Of a stretch of 32,092 bases of DNA, positions 17,868 to 25,772 are shown in pieces; position 1 is the first letter of the stretch, and every line of letters begins with the position of its first letter. The DNA lies in assembly GCA_903911795.1 (NCBI GenBank), contig CAIWEX010000528.1, positions 1 through 32,092 on the forward strand. Reading direction: 5' to 3'. Source of the stretch: an uncultured Schlesneria sp. Lineage in GTDB: Bacteria > Planctomycetota > Planctomycetia > Planctomycetales > Planctomycetaceae. The notes beneath the pieces are model-generated. The model was given only the letters and a program-made list of their open reading frames with translations, did no database searches and was not told where the DNA came from. A program made the position numbers and the translations under genes.

Positions 17868-20800
17868 ATGTCGCTTGTTGAAACCTTCGTAAAAAACCCG
17901 GTCAAAGTCACGGTCGCCGTGATGCTGATGGGCCTTTTCGGCATCATCTCGCTCTTTTCGATGCCCATGCAGTTGACCCCCGAAGTCCAGACACCGTCGC
18001 TGACCATTACAACCAACTGGCCCGGTGCAAGCCCGCAGGAAGTCGAACAGGAAATCGTTCGCGAACAGGAAGAAGCACTCAAGAGCGTTGAAGGGATCAC
18101 CAAGCTTTCGTCCGAAAGTACGGACTCCGTCGGGACGATCACCCTGGAATTCGCCGTCGGGACGGATATGGATGAGGCGCTGTTGAAGGTCAACAGCCGA
18201 CTGCAGCAGGTCACCGCTTATCCCGAAAACGCCGACCAGCCCGTGATCAGTACGTCGAACTCATCCAACCAGCCCATCGCTTGGTTTGTGATGACATTGC
18301 GGCCCCCGTCAGATGGAGAAATTGACGAGTTCCTCAAAAAGCATCCGGAATTGAAGACGCCCTTCGAAAAGGTACTGAGTGCCGCCAGCAGTGGTGTCCG
18401 GATGTATCGCCTGCGGGAACTCGTCAAAGAACACCCGGCAGCCGCGACGCTGCTCCCTCCAAATCTCGAAGTGACCAAGTTGCGTCGGTTTGCAGAAGAC
18501 TACATCGAATCGGCCTTTGAGCGAGTCCCCGGCGTTGCCAACGCGGACGTCATTGGGGGGCTGATCGACGAACTTCAAGTCGTTGTTCATCCGGAAGAAT
18601 TGGCTGCTCGCCAATTGACCGTCTACGATGTCCGCAATTCCCTGCGAGGTCAGAACAAGGACACATCCGGGGGAGACTTCTGGGAAGGGAAGCGACGCTG
18701 GGTTGTTCGGACGCTGAATCAGTTTCGGTCCAAGGAACAGGTTGAACGACAGTTGCTGGCCGTCCGAAACGGGAAGCCTGTTTATGTTTCCGATGTGGCT
18801 GAGGTCGAAGAAGGATTTCGCAAACCGGACGGACTGGTTCGCCGATTTGGCTCCGACAGTATCGCCGTTCGCGTCCTGCGAGAAAACAATGCGAACGTGC
18901 TGGATGTGATGGACGGGCTGCGTGCCACAAATGCGAATCTGAACGACAACCTGCTGAAACGACGAGGCCTGGAACTCACGCAGGTTTACGACGAAACAGA
19001 ATATATCCACTCCGCCATCAATCTCGTCCGGGAAAACATCTTCCTCGGCGGGGCACTGACGATGGTCGTGCTGATGATCTTTCTGCACTTGAACCGTCGC
19101 ACCCTGATTATCGCACCCTTGATCCTGTTATCCGGCCTGGCTGCGGTCTATATCCATCCCTACTACTTCGCCGCCTGCCTGGCATTGATCGTGGTGTCCG
19201 GCCTGTGGTACGCCCGCGGGGCACTGATCATCGGCCTGGCCATTCCGACATCGATCATCGGCACCTTTCTGATCATGGCACTGCTGGGACGATCCTTGAA
19301 CGTCATCAGCCTGGCTGGCCTGGCGTTTGCCGTGGGGATGCTGGTCGACAACGCGATCGTTGTGTTGGAAAATATCTACAGTCGATGGGAACAGGGAGAA
19401 TCGGCACTCGAAGCCACGGTACGCGGGACTGAAGAAGTCTGGGGAGCGATCCTAGCCTCAACACTGACGACGGTCGCAGTCTTCCTGCCAGTCATCTTCG
19501 TTCAGGAAGAAGCGGGGCAGTTGTTCCGCGATATCGCACTGGCCATCTCGGGTGCCGTCGGTTTGTCGGTCATCGTCGCTATCGTCGTCATCCCTCCCGC
19601 CGCAGTCCGCATCCTCGGCAAACGAAGCGACGGTTCCTCAGGCGCGATTAATACCGAAAAGGTAAATCACGCAATTACGGGTGGCAGTTCGGCCGCTCCA
19701 ATGCAGCTCACGTCAACAGGCATAGTCTGGTTGATTGAATCCTTGGGAAACTTGGGATTGAACGGCGTCACGGCACTCAATCGATTCATCCAGCTTCACG
19801 TCGTGACTCGGCTGTTAACCGTGGCACTGATGCTGGCGGCCTGCGTAGGCCTGACATGGTTGTGGTGGCCCTCTATGGAATACCTGCCAAACGGAAACCG
19901 GAATCTTGTCTTCGCAATCCTGATTCCACCTCCAGGTTATAACATGGATACACTGACCGAAATGGGGCAGCAGGTGGAACGAGACCTGAAGCCCTATTGG
20001 GACGTTGACCCCGGCAGTGAAGAAGCCAGGAAAATGACGACGCCGATCATCGCCGACCTGTTCTTCGTCGCACGAGGAAAAGCCGTCTTTATCGGGGCTC
20101 GTGCCTCCGATGCCACGCGTGCGGCGGAATTGATTCCGATCATCCGCGGTGTCGGCTCCAAGATCCCGGGAACGTTCGCCGTCGTCTTTCAATCCAGTCT
20201 GTTCTCGCAGGGGCTGACAGCCGGTCGGTCGATCGACATTGAAATTACCGGGCCTGAATTGACCAAACTGGTCCAGTTCGGCGGACGAATCCTTGGTGGT
20301 GATCAGCCGAGTATGCCGCAACAGCTTTTGAAGCCAATTTTTGCCCTGATTCCAAACTGCCAGGCACGTCCGATCCCCAGCCTGGATCTTTCGAGTCCCG
20401 AATTGCACGTGAAGCCAATGCTGATGCAGTCGGCAGAAATGGGAATGAGTGCTGCGGAACTGGGATATACCGTTGATGCACTCGTCGACGGTGCATATGC
20501 GGGAGACTATTTTCTTGATGGCGACAAGATTGACCTGACAATTCGCGGTCGTAGCGACTTCACGCAGAAAACTCAGGACGTCGCCAATCTGCCGATTGCG
20601 ACACCATCCGGGCAACTTGTCCCACTCGCTGCCTTGGCGGATGTTCTCTTGGCAAGCGGCCCGGAACAGGTGAACCATCGTGAGCGTGAGCGTGCTATCA
20701 CGATTCAAGTGTCGCCTCCACCACAAGTCCCGCTGGAAGAGGCGATGAGGATCATTCAGACGCAAATCGTCGATCCACTCACCAATTCCGGTCAACTCGA

Positions 20801-21416
20801 AGGGGGCTACCGAATCGTGCTGGCAGGTACGGCAGACAAGCTGCGTGAAACATGGAAGGCGCTGCAATTCAACGTGATTCTGGCTCTGCTGATCACCTAC
20901 CTGTTGATGGCGGCACTCTACGAATCATGGGTCTATCCGTTCATCATCATCTTCAGCGTGCCGCTCGGCGCAGTCGGTGGCCTCGGTGGCCTGGTGTTGC
21001 TCAACTATTACCTGAAGCTGCTGGGCCAGCCTCCGCAGATGCTGGATGTTCTAACAATGCTCGGCTTCGTGATCCTGATCGGAACCGTGGTGAACAACGC
21101 GATTCTGATCGTCGATCAGGCTCTGCATCTGATCCGCCAGCAGGGGATGACCGACCGGGAAGCGGTCATCGAAGCCGTCCGGTCCCGATTGCGACCGATG
21201 TTGATGACAACGGTAACAACGGTCCTGGGATTGCTGCCGCTAGTCTTGTTCCCCGGAGCAGGCAGCGAACTCTATCGCGGACTAGGTGCCGTCGTACTGG
21301 CGGGACTGGTCGTCTCGACAGTCTTTACGCTGTTCCTGATTCCGACGATGTTCACGCTGACGCGCGATACACAGCGGGCATTGTGGGTCATGGCGTTTGG
21401 GCGCCCCAAGGCGTGA
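17868..21416 (+). CDS. RND efflux permease (AcrB-like) with an extra hydrophobic hairpin
   Basis: A 1182-residue inner-membrane proton-driven exporter. The ATG at 17868 begins MSLVETFVKNPVKVTVAVML, the usual RND N-terminus; a TTG at 17841 would add nine residues. The first porter region holds about 50 extra residues (PELKTPFEKVLSAASSG ... EHPAAATLLPP). In the membrane domain the TM4 proton-relay segment reads GMLVDNAIVVLEN, so the first Asp (D494) is kept and the second is Asn. TM10 has the usual GTVVNNAILIVDQ. Between the helix ending MIFLHLNRR and ALIIGLAIPTSIIGTFLIM there are about 40 additional hydrophobic residues (TLIIAPLILLSGLAAVYI, FAACLALIVVSGLWYARG), which suggests an extra helix pair. 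No outer-membrane factor gene follows. Confidence 0.92.
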   Translation: MSLVETFVKNPVKVTVAVMLMGLFGIISLFSMPMQLTPEVQTPSLTITTNWPGASPQEVEQEIVREQEEALKSVEGITKLSSESTDSVGTITLEFAVGTDMDEALLKVNSRLQQVTAYPENADQPVISTSNSSNQPIAWFVMTLRPPSDGEIDEFLKKHPELKTPFEKVLSAASSGVRMYRLRELVKEHPAAATLLPPNLEVTKLRRFAEDYIESAFERVPGVANADVIGGLIDELQVVVHPEELAARQLTVYDVRNSLRGQNKDTSGGDFWEGKRRWVVRTLNQFRSKEQVERQLLAVRNGKPVYVSDVAEVEEGFRKPDGLVRRFGSDSIAVRVLRENNANVLDVMDGLRATNANLNDNLLKRRGLELTQVYDETEYIHSAINLVRENIFLGGALTMVVLMIFLHLNRRTLIIAPLILLSGLAAVYIHPYYFAACLALIVVSGLWYARGALIIGLAIPTSIIGTFLIMALLGRSLNVISLAGLAFAVGMLVDNAIVVLENIYSRWEQGESALEATVRGTEEVWGAILASTLTTVAVFLPVIFVQEEAGQLFRDIALAISGAVGLSVIVAIVVIPPAAVRILGKRSDGSSGAINTEKVNHAITGGSSAAPMQLTSTGIVWLIESLGNLGLNGVTALNRFIQLHVVTRLLTVALMLAACVGLTWLWWPSMEYLPNGNRNLVFAILIPPPGYNMDTLTEMGQQVERDLKPYWDVDPGSEEARKMTTPIIADLFFVARGKAVFIGARASDATRAAELIPIIRGVGSKIPGTFAVVFQSSLFSQGLTAGRSIDIEITGPELTKLVQFGGRILGGDQPSMPQQLLKPIFALIPNCQARPIPSLDLSSPELHVKPMLMQSAEMGMSAAELGYTVDALVDGAYAGDYFLDGDKIDLTIRGRSDFTQKTQDVANLPIATPSGQLVPLAALADVLLASGPEQVNHRERERAITIQVSPPPQVPLEEAMRIIQTQIVDPLTNSGQLEGGYRIVLAGTADKLRETWKALQFNVILALLITYLLMAALYESWVYPFIIIFSVPLGAVGGLGGLVLLNYYLKLLGQPPQMLDVLTMLGFVILIGTVVNNAILIVDQALHLIRQQGMTDREAVIEAVRSRLRPMLMTTVTTVLGLLPLVLFPGAGSELYRGLGAVVLAGLVVSTVFTLFLIPTMFTLTRDTQRALWVMAFGRPKA

Positions 21417-21437
21417 GGATGATTGACTCCTCTGGCA

Positions 21438-21465
21438 CAACGTACGTCACCGTCGACGTACGTTG
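21438..21465. repeat. Perfect inverted repeat, 11-bp arms, between convergent genes
   Basis: CAACGTACGTC at 21438-21448 is followed by a 6-base loop and its exact reverse complement at 21455-21465. It lies 21 bases after the RND permease stop and 115 bases before the end of the convergent copper-protein gene. A third partial copy, GACGTACG, sits at 21471-21478. It may be a bidirectional transcription stop, but no T-tract follows on either side, so a protein-binding palindrome is also possible. Confidence 0.6.
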
Positions 21466-21580
21466 CGCATGACGTACGACGATCTCAACCTGTATCGGCA
21501 AAGTTCAACAGTCGTTGCTACTAACGCGCCACGAGTCGGTCGACGGATGTTGGACGCGTTTGAAATGAGAACTGACCGGA

Positions 21581-22345
21581 TCATTCGAAGGTCGCCGTGA
21601 TCGTGGGAATCTCGTTGACGCCTTCCTTCACAATGACCATCTTCGTCTGCACGACCCATCCGATTTTCTCTTGCCAAACCTTGATTTCGTGCTCGCCAAC
21701 CGGCAGATCTGCGATTTCGAACTCACCTTTTTCGTTCGTGATCGCCACATACGGATGATCAAGGACGACCCAGTAGGCTTCCATCCAGGGATGAATGTCG
21801 CACGTGACTTTGATTGGAAACTTTTCCTTTTGCTTTAGATACTTGATTTCAGCTTCTTTAATCTTGTCACCAACAATGGCTCTGAGCCCGAGGACAAAAC
21901 TTTCAGGCCTGTTTACTCGCGGGAAAGTGTGAGTAATATGAGCGATGCCATCGTCACAAAACACATTCACCACCTGATCGGTTCGAACGGACAGGATGTG
22001 TGGAATGAACCGACACCCTTTCTGGTGTACGTCAGTTCCCTTTGCTGATTTTTCAAGGTTTGGATGAATCTTGGCGGGCTTGGTTGCCACCCAGATCGCA
22101 ACATTCGCGAGTCCTCTGGTATCTCTGTCAATGACCTTTGACTCATCAGGAACCATCTCAGCAGCGCAGACCTCCAAATCCCTTGTGGACTGGCCCTTCG
22201 CAATCAATGGGGGCAAAGGGACCAGATTGCCTTCGGCAAGGACCGTACCCTTGATCGATCCCCACTGAGCCTCGGCCGACGTGAAGGAAAGACCAAGAAC
22301 GGCCACAATCATTCCTGCCGACGCCCACGTCACTATGCTGCGCAT
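21581..22345 (-). CDS. Secreted cupredoxin-like / carboxypeptidase-regulatory-like protein
   Basis: A 254-residue exported protein. The start is placed at the ATG at 22345 because GGAAGGTGA precedes it and a clean signal peptide follows (IVTWASAGMIVAVLGLSFTSAEAQ). A longer frame to 22456 has no such support. After the signal come a regulatory-like strand pattern (GSIKGTVLAEGN), a section with conserved Cys and His (VCAAEMVPDES, GCRFIPHILSVRTDQ, DDGIAHITHTF) and CDIHPWMEAYWVVLDHPYVA, where Cys, His and Met are arranged like a type 1 copper site. A C-terminal beta-sandwich-like motif follows (NEKGEFEIADLPVGEHEIKV). The likely role is a periplasmic copper-binding or electron-transfer protein; this is inference from the motif. 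Confidence 0.8.
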   Translation of the reverse strand: MRSIVTWASAGMIVAVLGLSFTSAEAQWGSIKGTVLAEGNLVPLPPLIAKGQSTRDLEVCAAEMVPDESKVIDRDTRGLANVAIWVATKPAKIHPNLEKSAKGTDVHQKGCRFIPHILSVRTDQVVNVFCDDGIAHITHTFPRVNRPESFVLGLRAIVGDKIKEAEIKYLKQKEKFPIKVTCDIHPWMEAYWVVLDHPYVAITNEKGEFEIADLPVGEHEIKVWQEKIGWVVQTKMVIVKEGVNEIPTITATFE

Positions 22346-22498
22346 GAATTCACCTTCCGGAATAGAGTTTTTTCGCCGCCGCAGCCAATCACTTTGAAAC
22401 GATCCTACGAACGCGACCACCAACGACGCGGGACAATTTCCAACATTTTCCCACAAGACGACGAAAAAAGAGACTTTGGCTGATACTGGATTACTTAA

Positions 22499-24019
22499 CT
22501 AACTACAACCCCCGCATCCACCACCACCTCCCCCACATCCGCCGCCACAACCACCTCCACCTCCACCTCCACCTCCACCTCCACCTCCGCCTCCGCCTCC
22601 GCATCCAACTCCACTGCAATCTCCTGATCCACCACTACCCCCGTGGGTCGCTGCCTTCCATGCGGTCTTCAAGTCATCAAACGCAGGTCCGTGCAGGGCG
22701 GTTGCGCCAAACAATGCGGCACTCAGAGCCACATCATGGTGCGACAGATTCGCGGGGCCACCTGACTTGAGATTGCTGTGAAGCGATTTCAATGACTCCA
22801 ATAATCGATCGCCAGACAATGAACGACGAACCGACGTCAACATCGCCAGGGCCGTGATCAATGTCACGACACAGCAGGCAACCAGCAGTTCAACCGCCCG
22901 CATTCGCTCAATCCCGATCATCACTTTCACCGAACCCGTGATGAGCAGCAATACCATCACGAGGAATGGGACCACACGCGCTGAAAACTGACGTTCGGAA
23001 TCAACCACGTAGCCATAAGCTTGCAGGCGTTCGTCAATCGCTTCCGTCTCGTGAGCAAGAACGGCGTGTAATTCAACGAGTGTTTTGTCCGAAGCCTGAA
23101 CCGAGGCATAGATCGCAGTCGCGAACTTGTCGTCTGCGGCAGGAACATTTTCACCTGCCGAAAACCTCACCCGCGCACCGTTCGATGAAATCAGCCACCC
23201 TTTAAATGGCTTTGAAATGAGCTGCTGTGCCTGAAGCATTCGGGCGACAGTAACATTGACGACTGCGGGACGTCCAAATGACAGACAGGCAATTTCTTCT
23301 GCCGTCAACTCTGGGTCTCCGACTGTCGGCACGTCGCGCTGGTACCTGCGGAAGTTCATTGAGCCATTGAGGAAAATGACATAAAGAACCGCATACATAC
23401 CGAGAAATCCGGGACCAGCCCAGTCAAAAGGACCGAGTCCCACGGCCATGATCGGGACAAATGCCAGAGCGAGTTTTCGGCACCCGAATGAACGAGGCCA
23501 CCAGCCTGGCTTGCGAATAATCCAATGATCCCGCGCGTTCACGGTCCGCACTCGCGATTGCGGATCAAATCGTTCAAACGCTGGCGGCCAGATGTCGCCG
23601 GGAGGGGAAGTGCCAAACACCCGATGGTAACTCAACAGTGTCTGGCGATACATCGCCCAGTGCTTTTGAAGCTCTGCGGTTCCTCCGGCAGTCGGGTTGT
23701 GGTGTAACGTGGAACGCAGGGTCTTCTGACACAGATCCTCCCAGTAGGATTTGCTAAAAGTGAGGTGTTGATGCCAGACGGCATCAACGTCCTCAGACGG
23801 ACAGACCGCATGACCGGCCACGGCCGTCAGGAATACAAACCGCAGATATTCCTGTAGTACTCTCTCAGTGAACTCCGCAGTCCAACCCATCTCCGCTGCC
23901 AGGCGAGCAGAAAACGGCTTCTCTGCCGAATTGGGGTTCCATGGGAACTCATTAAGCCTGTGCCAAAGTGCTTGCTGATCACTCGTTAAGGCGGCCAGGA
24001 ACTGTCGATCATTCGACAT
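22499..24019 (-). CDS. TIGR04222-like membrane protein with Gly/Cys-rich C-terminus
   Basis: A 506-residue membrane protein. The N-terminal 160 residues are soluble (helical, with WHQHLTFSKSYWEDLCQKT) and precede hydrophobic helices at about 175-215 (ALAFVPIMAVGLGPF, FLGMYAVLYVIFLNG). A segment like the TIGR04222 core follows (DPELTAEEIACLSFGRPAVV, then VARMLQAQQLI), and two more helices lie near 345-395. The last 45 residues are almost only Gly with scattered Cys, including a run of 17 Gly (22550-22600), and end GGGGCGGCS. I match it to the TIGR04222 family of conserved membrane proteins with glycine-rich tails by pattern memory; function is unknown. The start ATG at 24019 opens a natural N-terminus. 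It is upstream of the copper-like protein on the same strand, 153 bases away, so the two could share a transcript. Confidence 0.75.
   Translation of the reverse strand: MSNDRQFLAALTSDQQALWHRLNEFPWNPNSAEKPFSARLAAEMGWTAEFTERVLQEYLRFVFLTAVAGHAVCPSEDVDAVWHQHLTFSKSYWEDLCQKTLRSTLHHNPTAGGTAELQKHWAMYRQTLLSYHRVFGTSPPGDIWPPAFERFDPQSRVRTVNARDHWIIRKPGWWPRSFGCRKLALAFVPIMAVGLGPFDWAGPGFLGMYAVLYVIFLNGSMNFRRYQRDVPTVGDPELTAEEIACLSFGRPAVVNVTVARMLQAQQLISKPFKGWLISSNGARVRFSAGENVPAADDKFATAIYASVQASDKTLVELHAVLAHETEAIDERLQAYGYVVDSERQFSARVVPFLVMVLLLITGSVKVMIGIERMRAVELLVACCVVTLITALAMLTSVRRSLSGDRLLESLKSLHSNLKSGGPANLSHHDVALSAALFGATALHGPAFDDLKTAWKAATHGGSGGSGDCSGVGCGGGGGGGGGGGGGGGGGCGGGCGGGGGGCGGCS
22550..22600. repeat. In-frame hexamer tandem repeat coding the 17-Gly run
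   Basis: The plus strand shows a near-perfect repeat of a six-base unit (CCTCCA, drifting to CCTCCG at the right end). Read on the minus strand it encodes two glycines per unit. Copy-number change by slippage keeps the frame and would change only the length of the glycine tail. Confidence 0.85.
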
Positions 24020-24163
24020 GGCGTGTTATGTCTCCAGCAGCGGGCTGCAGGGTTCGATCAAAACAATCGTCACGCAAATCTGAGATGCAGAACGTGGGTC
24101 CGCAGATTCTGGATCACGGCAGTGCTGAAATGTACCAAATTATGGCGGATAACCGTACGGGTG

Positions 24164-24183
24164 ACATCAACTGCTGTTGATGT
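24164..24183 (+). terminator. Short perfect hairpin followed by T residues
   Basis: ACATCAAC at 24164-24171, loop TGCT, then GTTGATGT at 24176-24183, followed by TTT. The shape fits a weak factor-independent terminator on the plus strand, but no plus-strand gene lies upstream. It could terminate antisense or upstream transcription, or simply be a protein-binding palindrome. Confidence 0.35.
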
Positions 24184-24259
24184 TTTGCGGATTCGGACGA
24201 TATTCTGATGTGAAGTCATCACGTACGAATTGGGTGACCGGGTACTGCGATGGCCACAA

Positions 24260-24292
24260 CAGCCGGAACCGGACGCTCGCGCGTTCCGGCTG
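24260..24292. repeat. Imperfect palindrome with 10-bp perfect arms upstream of DUF1501 gene
   Basis: CAGCCGGAAC at 24260-24269 pairs exactly with GTTCCGGCTG at 24283-24292. The 13-base interior, CGGACGCTCGCGC, can partly pair as well. Sequences of this type (AGCCGGAACGC...GCGTTCCGGCT) are, from memory, dispersed in planctomycete genomes. No second copy was found in this window. Confidence 0.5.
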
Positions 24293-24386
24293 ATGGTCGG
24301 ATTTGATAATTGCGTCCTGACGTGGGAATCACGAATTTCGCAATCGTAATCGGTGGCTGGGAGTTTCTGGAGAAAGCAAGAAAACG

Positions 24387-25766
24387 ATGTTCAGAGTCAC
24401 AGGACAATCGGGAACGGATTGCGAAGGTTGGTCGCGCCGCAATTTCGTCCAGGCCGGAATGCTGGGACTCGGCGGACTCTCGCTTCCTCAATTCCTGCAG
24501 AGCAGGGCTCTGGCGGCAGGCAAATCGTTTCGGTCCGGAGCGGCTGGAACGAGTGTTATCCTGCTCTGGATGAGTGGCGGGCCTGGCCATCATGAAACGT
24601 GGGATCCCAAACCCAAGGCGGTCGATCAATACCGCGGACCATTCGGAGCGATCCAGACAAATGTCCCGGGAATCCTGTTCAGTGACATGCTGCCGAAGTC
24701 CGCTCAGGTGATGGACAAACTCGCCATTTGTCGTAGCGTCCGACATGGCAGTGGAGATCACACCAAGGGGAATCACTGGATGCTTACCGGCTTTGAAGGT
24801 CCGGATTTCAATAAACCAGACAACGCGATTCAGCGCCGTCCTTCGCTGGGATCTGCGGTCGCCGCCGTTCGAGGCCCCAACGTGAGTGGTATGCCGGCAT
24901 ACGCGGCCGCGCCGCATCTGCGTGGCGGAACGGATAATCTCTTTCACTACGCCACTTATTTGGGGGGAGCCGCGAACCCGTTCGTGGTCAATTCTGACCC
25001 CAATTCCGCCAGCTACCGTGTGCGAGACTTGACGCTGGCAGGCGGACTGACATTCGATCGGTTGCGAGATCGTCAATCGCTGCTGACAACGATGGATCGT
25101 CAACTACGCCAGGTTGAACAGTCCATGCGCGACATGGATGGTCACTATCACGCGGCATTCGATCTTCTCACCAGTGAACGAGTCCGTGAAGCGTTTGATA
25201 TCACGGCCGAATCAGAAGCTGTGCGCGATTCCTACGGTCGACACGAATTCGGCCAGAGTGCCCTACTGGCACGTCGACTGGTCGAACGAGGCGTGACGTT
25301 CGTCACAGTAAACACACAGCCGTGGGACCATCATGGCACTGCCAACCGCTACGCCACGGCTGAAGGTGCCAAGCTGCTGTTACCACCGTTTGACTGTGCC
25401 ATGGCGGCGCTCGTGCGAGACCTGGTGGATCGAGGTCTGTACGAGCGGACCATGATTGTCGCCATGGGCGAATTCGGTCGCACTCCGCGAATGAACGATG
25501 CCGCCGGTCGCGATCACTGGGGACATACATTCAGCGTCGCCATGGGTGGCGGTTCCCTGCGACAAGGAATCACCGTCGGTGCCTCCGACGAACATGGTGC
25601 CTACGTCGCGGAACGCCCGCTGTCTCCGGAAGACGTCGCAGCCACGATCTACCATCATCTCGGCATCGATGGACGAACCACGTCGTTTCCTGATCGGGCC
25701 GGACGACCGTTGTATCTCGTCGAAAACGGCGAGCCCATCCGCGAACTGGTCGGGGACGTGTCGTAA
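24387..25766 (+). CDS. DUF1501 protein (Tat-exported, sulfatase-like fold)
   Basis: A 459-residue DUF1501 protein, a family of predicted exported hydrolases related to the alkaline phosphatase/sulfatase superfamily and highly expanded in planctomycetes. A twin-arginine leader is visible (SRRNFVQAGMLGLGGLSLP, Arg17-Arg18). Putative metal-binding motifs occur in order: SGGPGHHETWDPK near 70, GSGDHTKGNHWMLTG near 121-135, TQPWDHHG near 310, and FGRTPRMND with GRDHWGHTFS near 362-382. In many genomes a DUF1549/DUF1553 cytochrome-type partner lies next door; none is present here, so this is an orphan copy. Start ATG at 24387 with GGAGAAAG upstream. It converges with prolyl-tRNA synthetase with only 6 bases between stops. 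Confidence 0.9.
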   Translation: MFRVTGQSGTDCEGWSRRNFVQAGMLGLGGLSLPQFLQSRALAAGKSFRSGAAGTSVILLWMSGGPGHHETWDPKPKAVDQYRGPFGAIQTNVPGILFSDMLPKSAQVMDKLAICRSVRHGSGDHTKGNHWMLTGFEGPDFNKPDNAIQRRPSLGSAVAAVRGPNVSGMPAYAAAPHLRGGTDNLFHYATYLGGAANPFVVNSDPNSASYRVRDLTLAGGLTFDRLRDRQSLLTTMDRQLRQVEQSMRDMDGHYHAAFDLLTSERVREAFDITAESEAVRDSYGRHEFGQSALLARRLVERGVTFVTVNTQPWDHHGTANRYATAEGAKLLLPPFDCAMAALVRDLVDRGLYERTMIVAMGEFGRTPRMNDAAGRDHWGHTFSVAMGGGSLRQGITVGASDEHGAYVAERPLSPEDVAATIYHHLGIDGRTTSFPDRAGRPLYLVENGEPIRELVGDVS

Positions 25767-25772
25767 CCTGTC

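Larger units (their letters stand above)
24020..24386. other. Divergent intergenic region with two hairpins, no gene seen
   Basis: This region lies between the TIGR04222-like gene (minus) and the DUF1501 gene (plus). It contains one short perfect hairpin (24164-24183) and one longer palindrome (24260-24292), listed separately. The DUF1501 ribosome site GGAGAAAG is at about 24369-24376. Short open frames here have no protein-like pattern. Confidence 0.5.

Noticed and set aside
19815-20867. 350-codon minus-strand frame
   Set aside because: Antisense shadow of the RND permease, long only because of codon bias; no recognisable domains.
22550-22600. Possible CRISPR or direct-repeat array
   Set aside because: It is a six-base microsatellite inside a coding region, with no spacers.
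24219-25103. 294-codon minus-strand frame
   Set aside because: Antisense to the DUF1501 gene, with no domain pattern.
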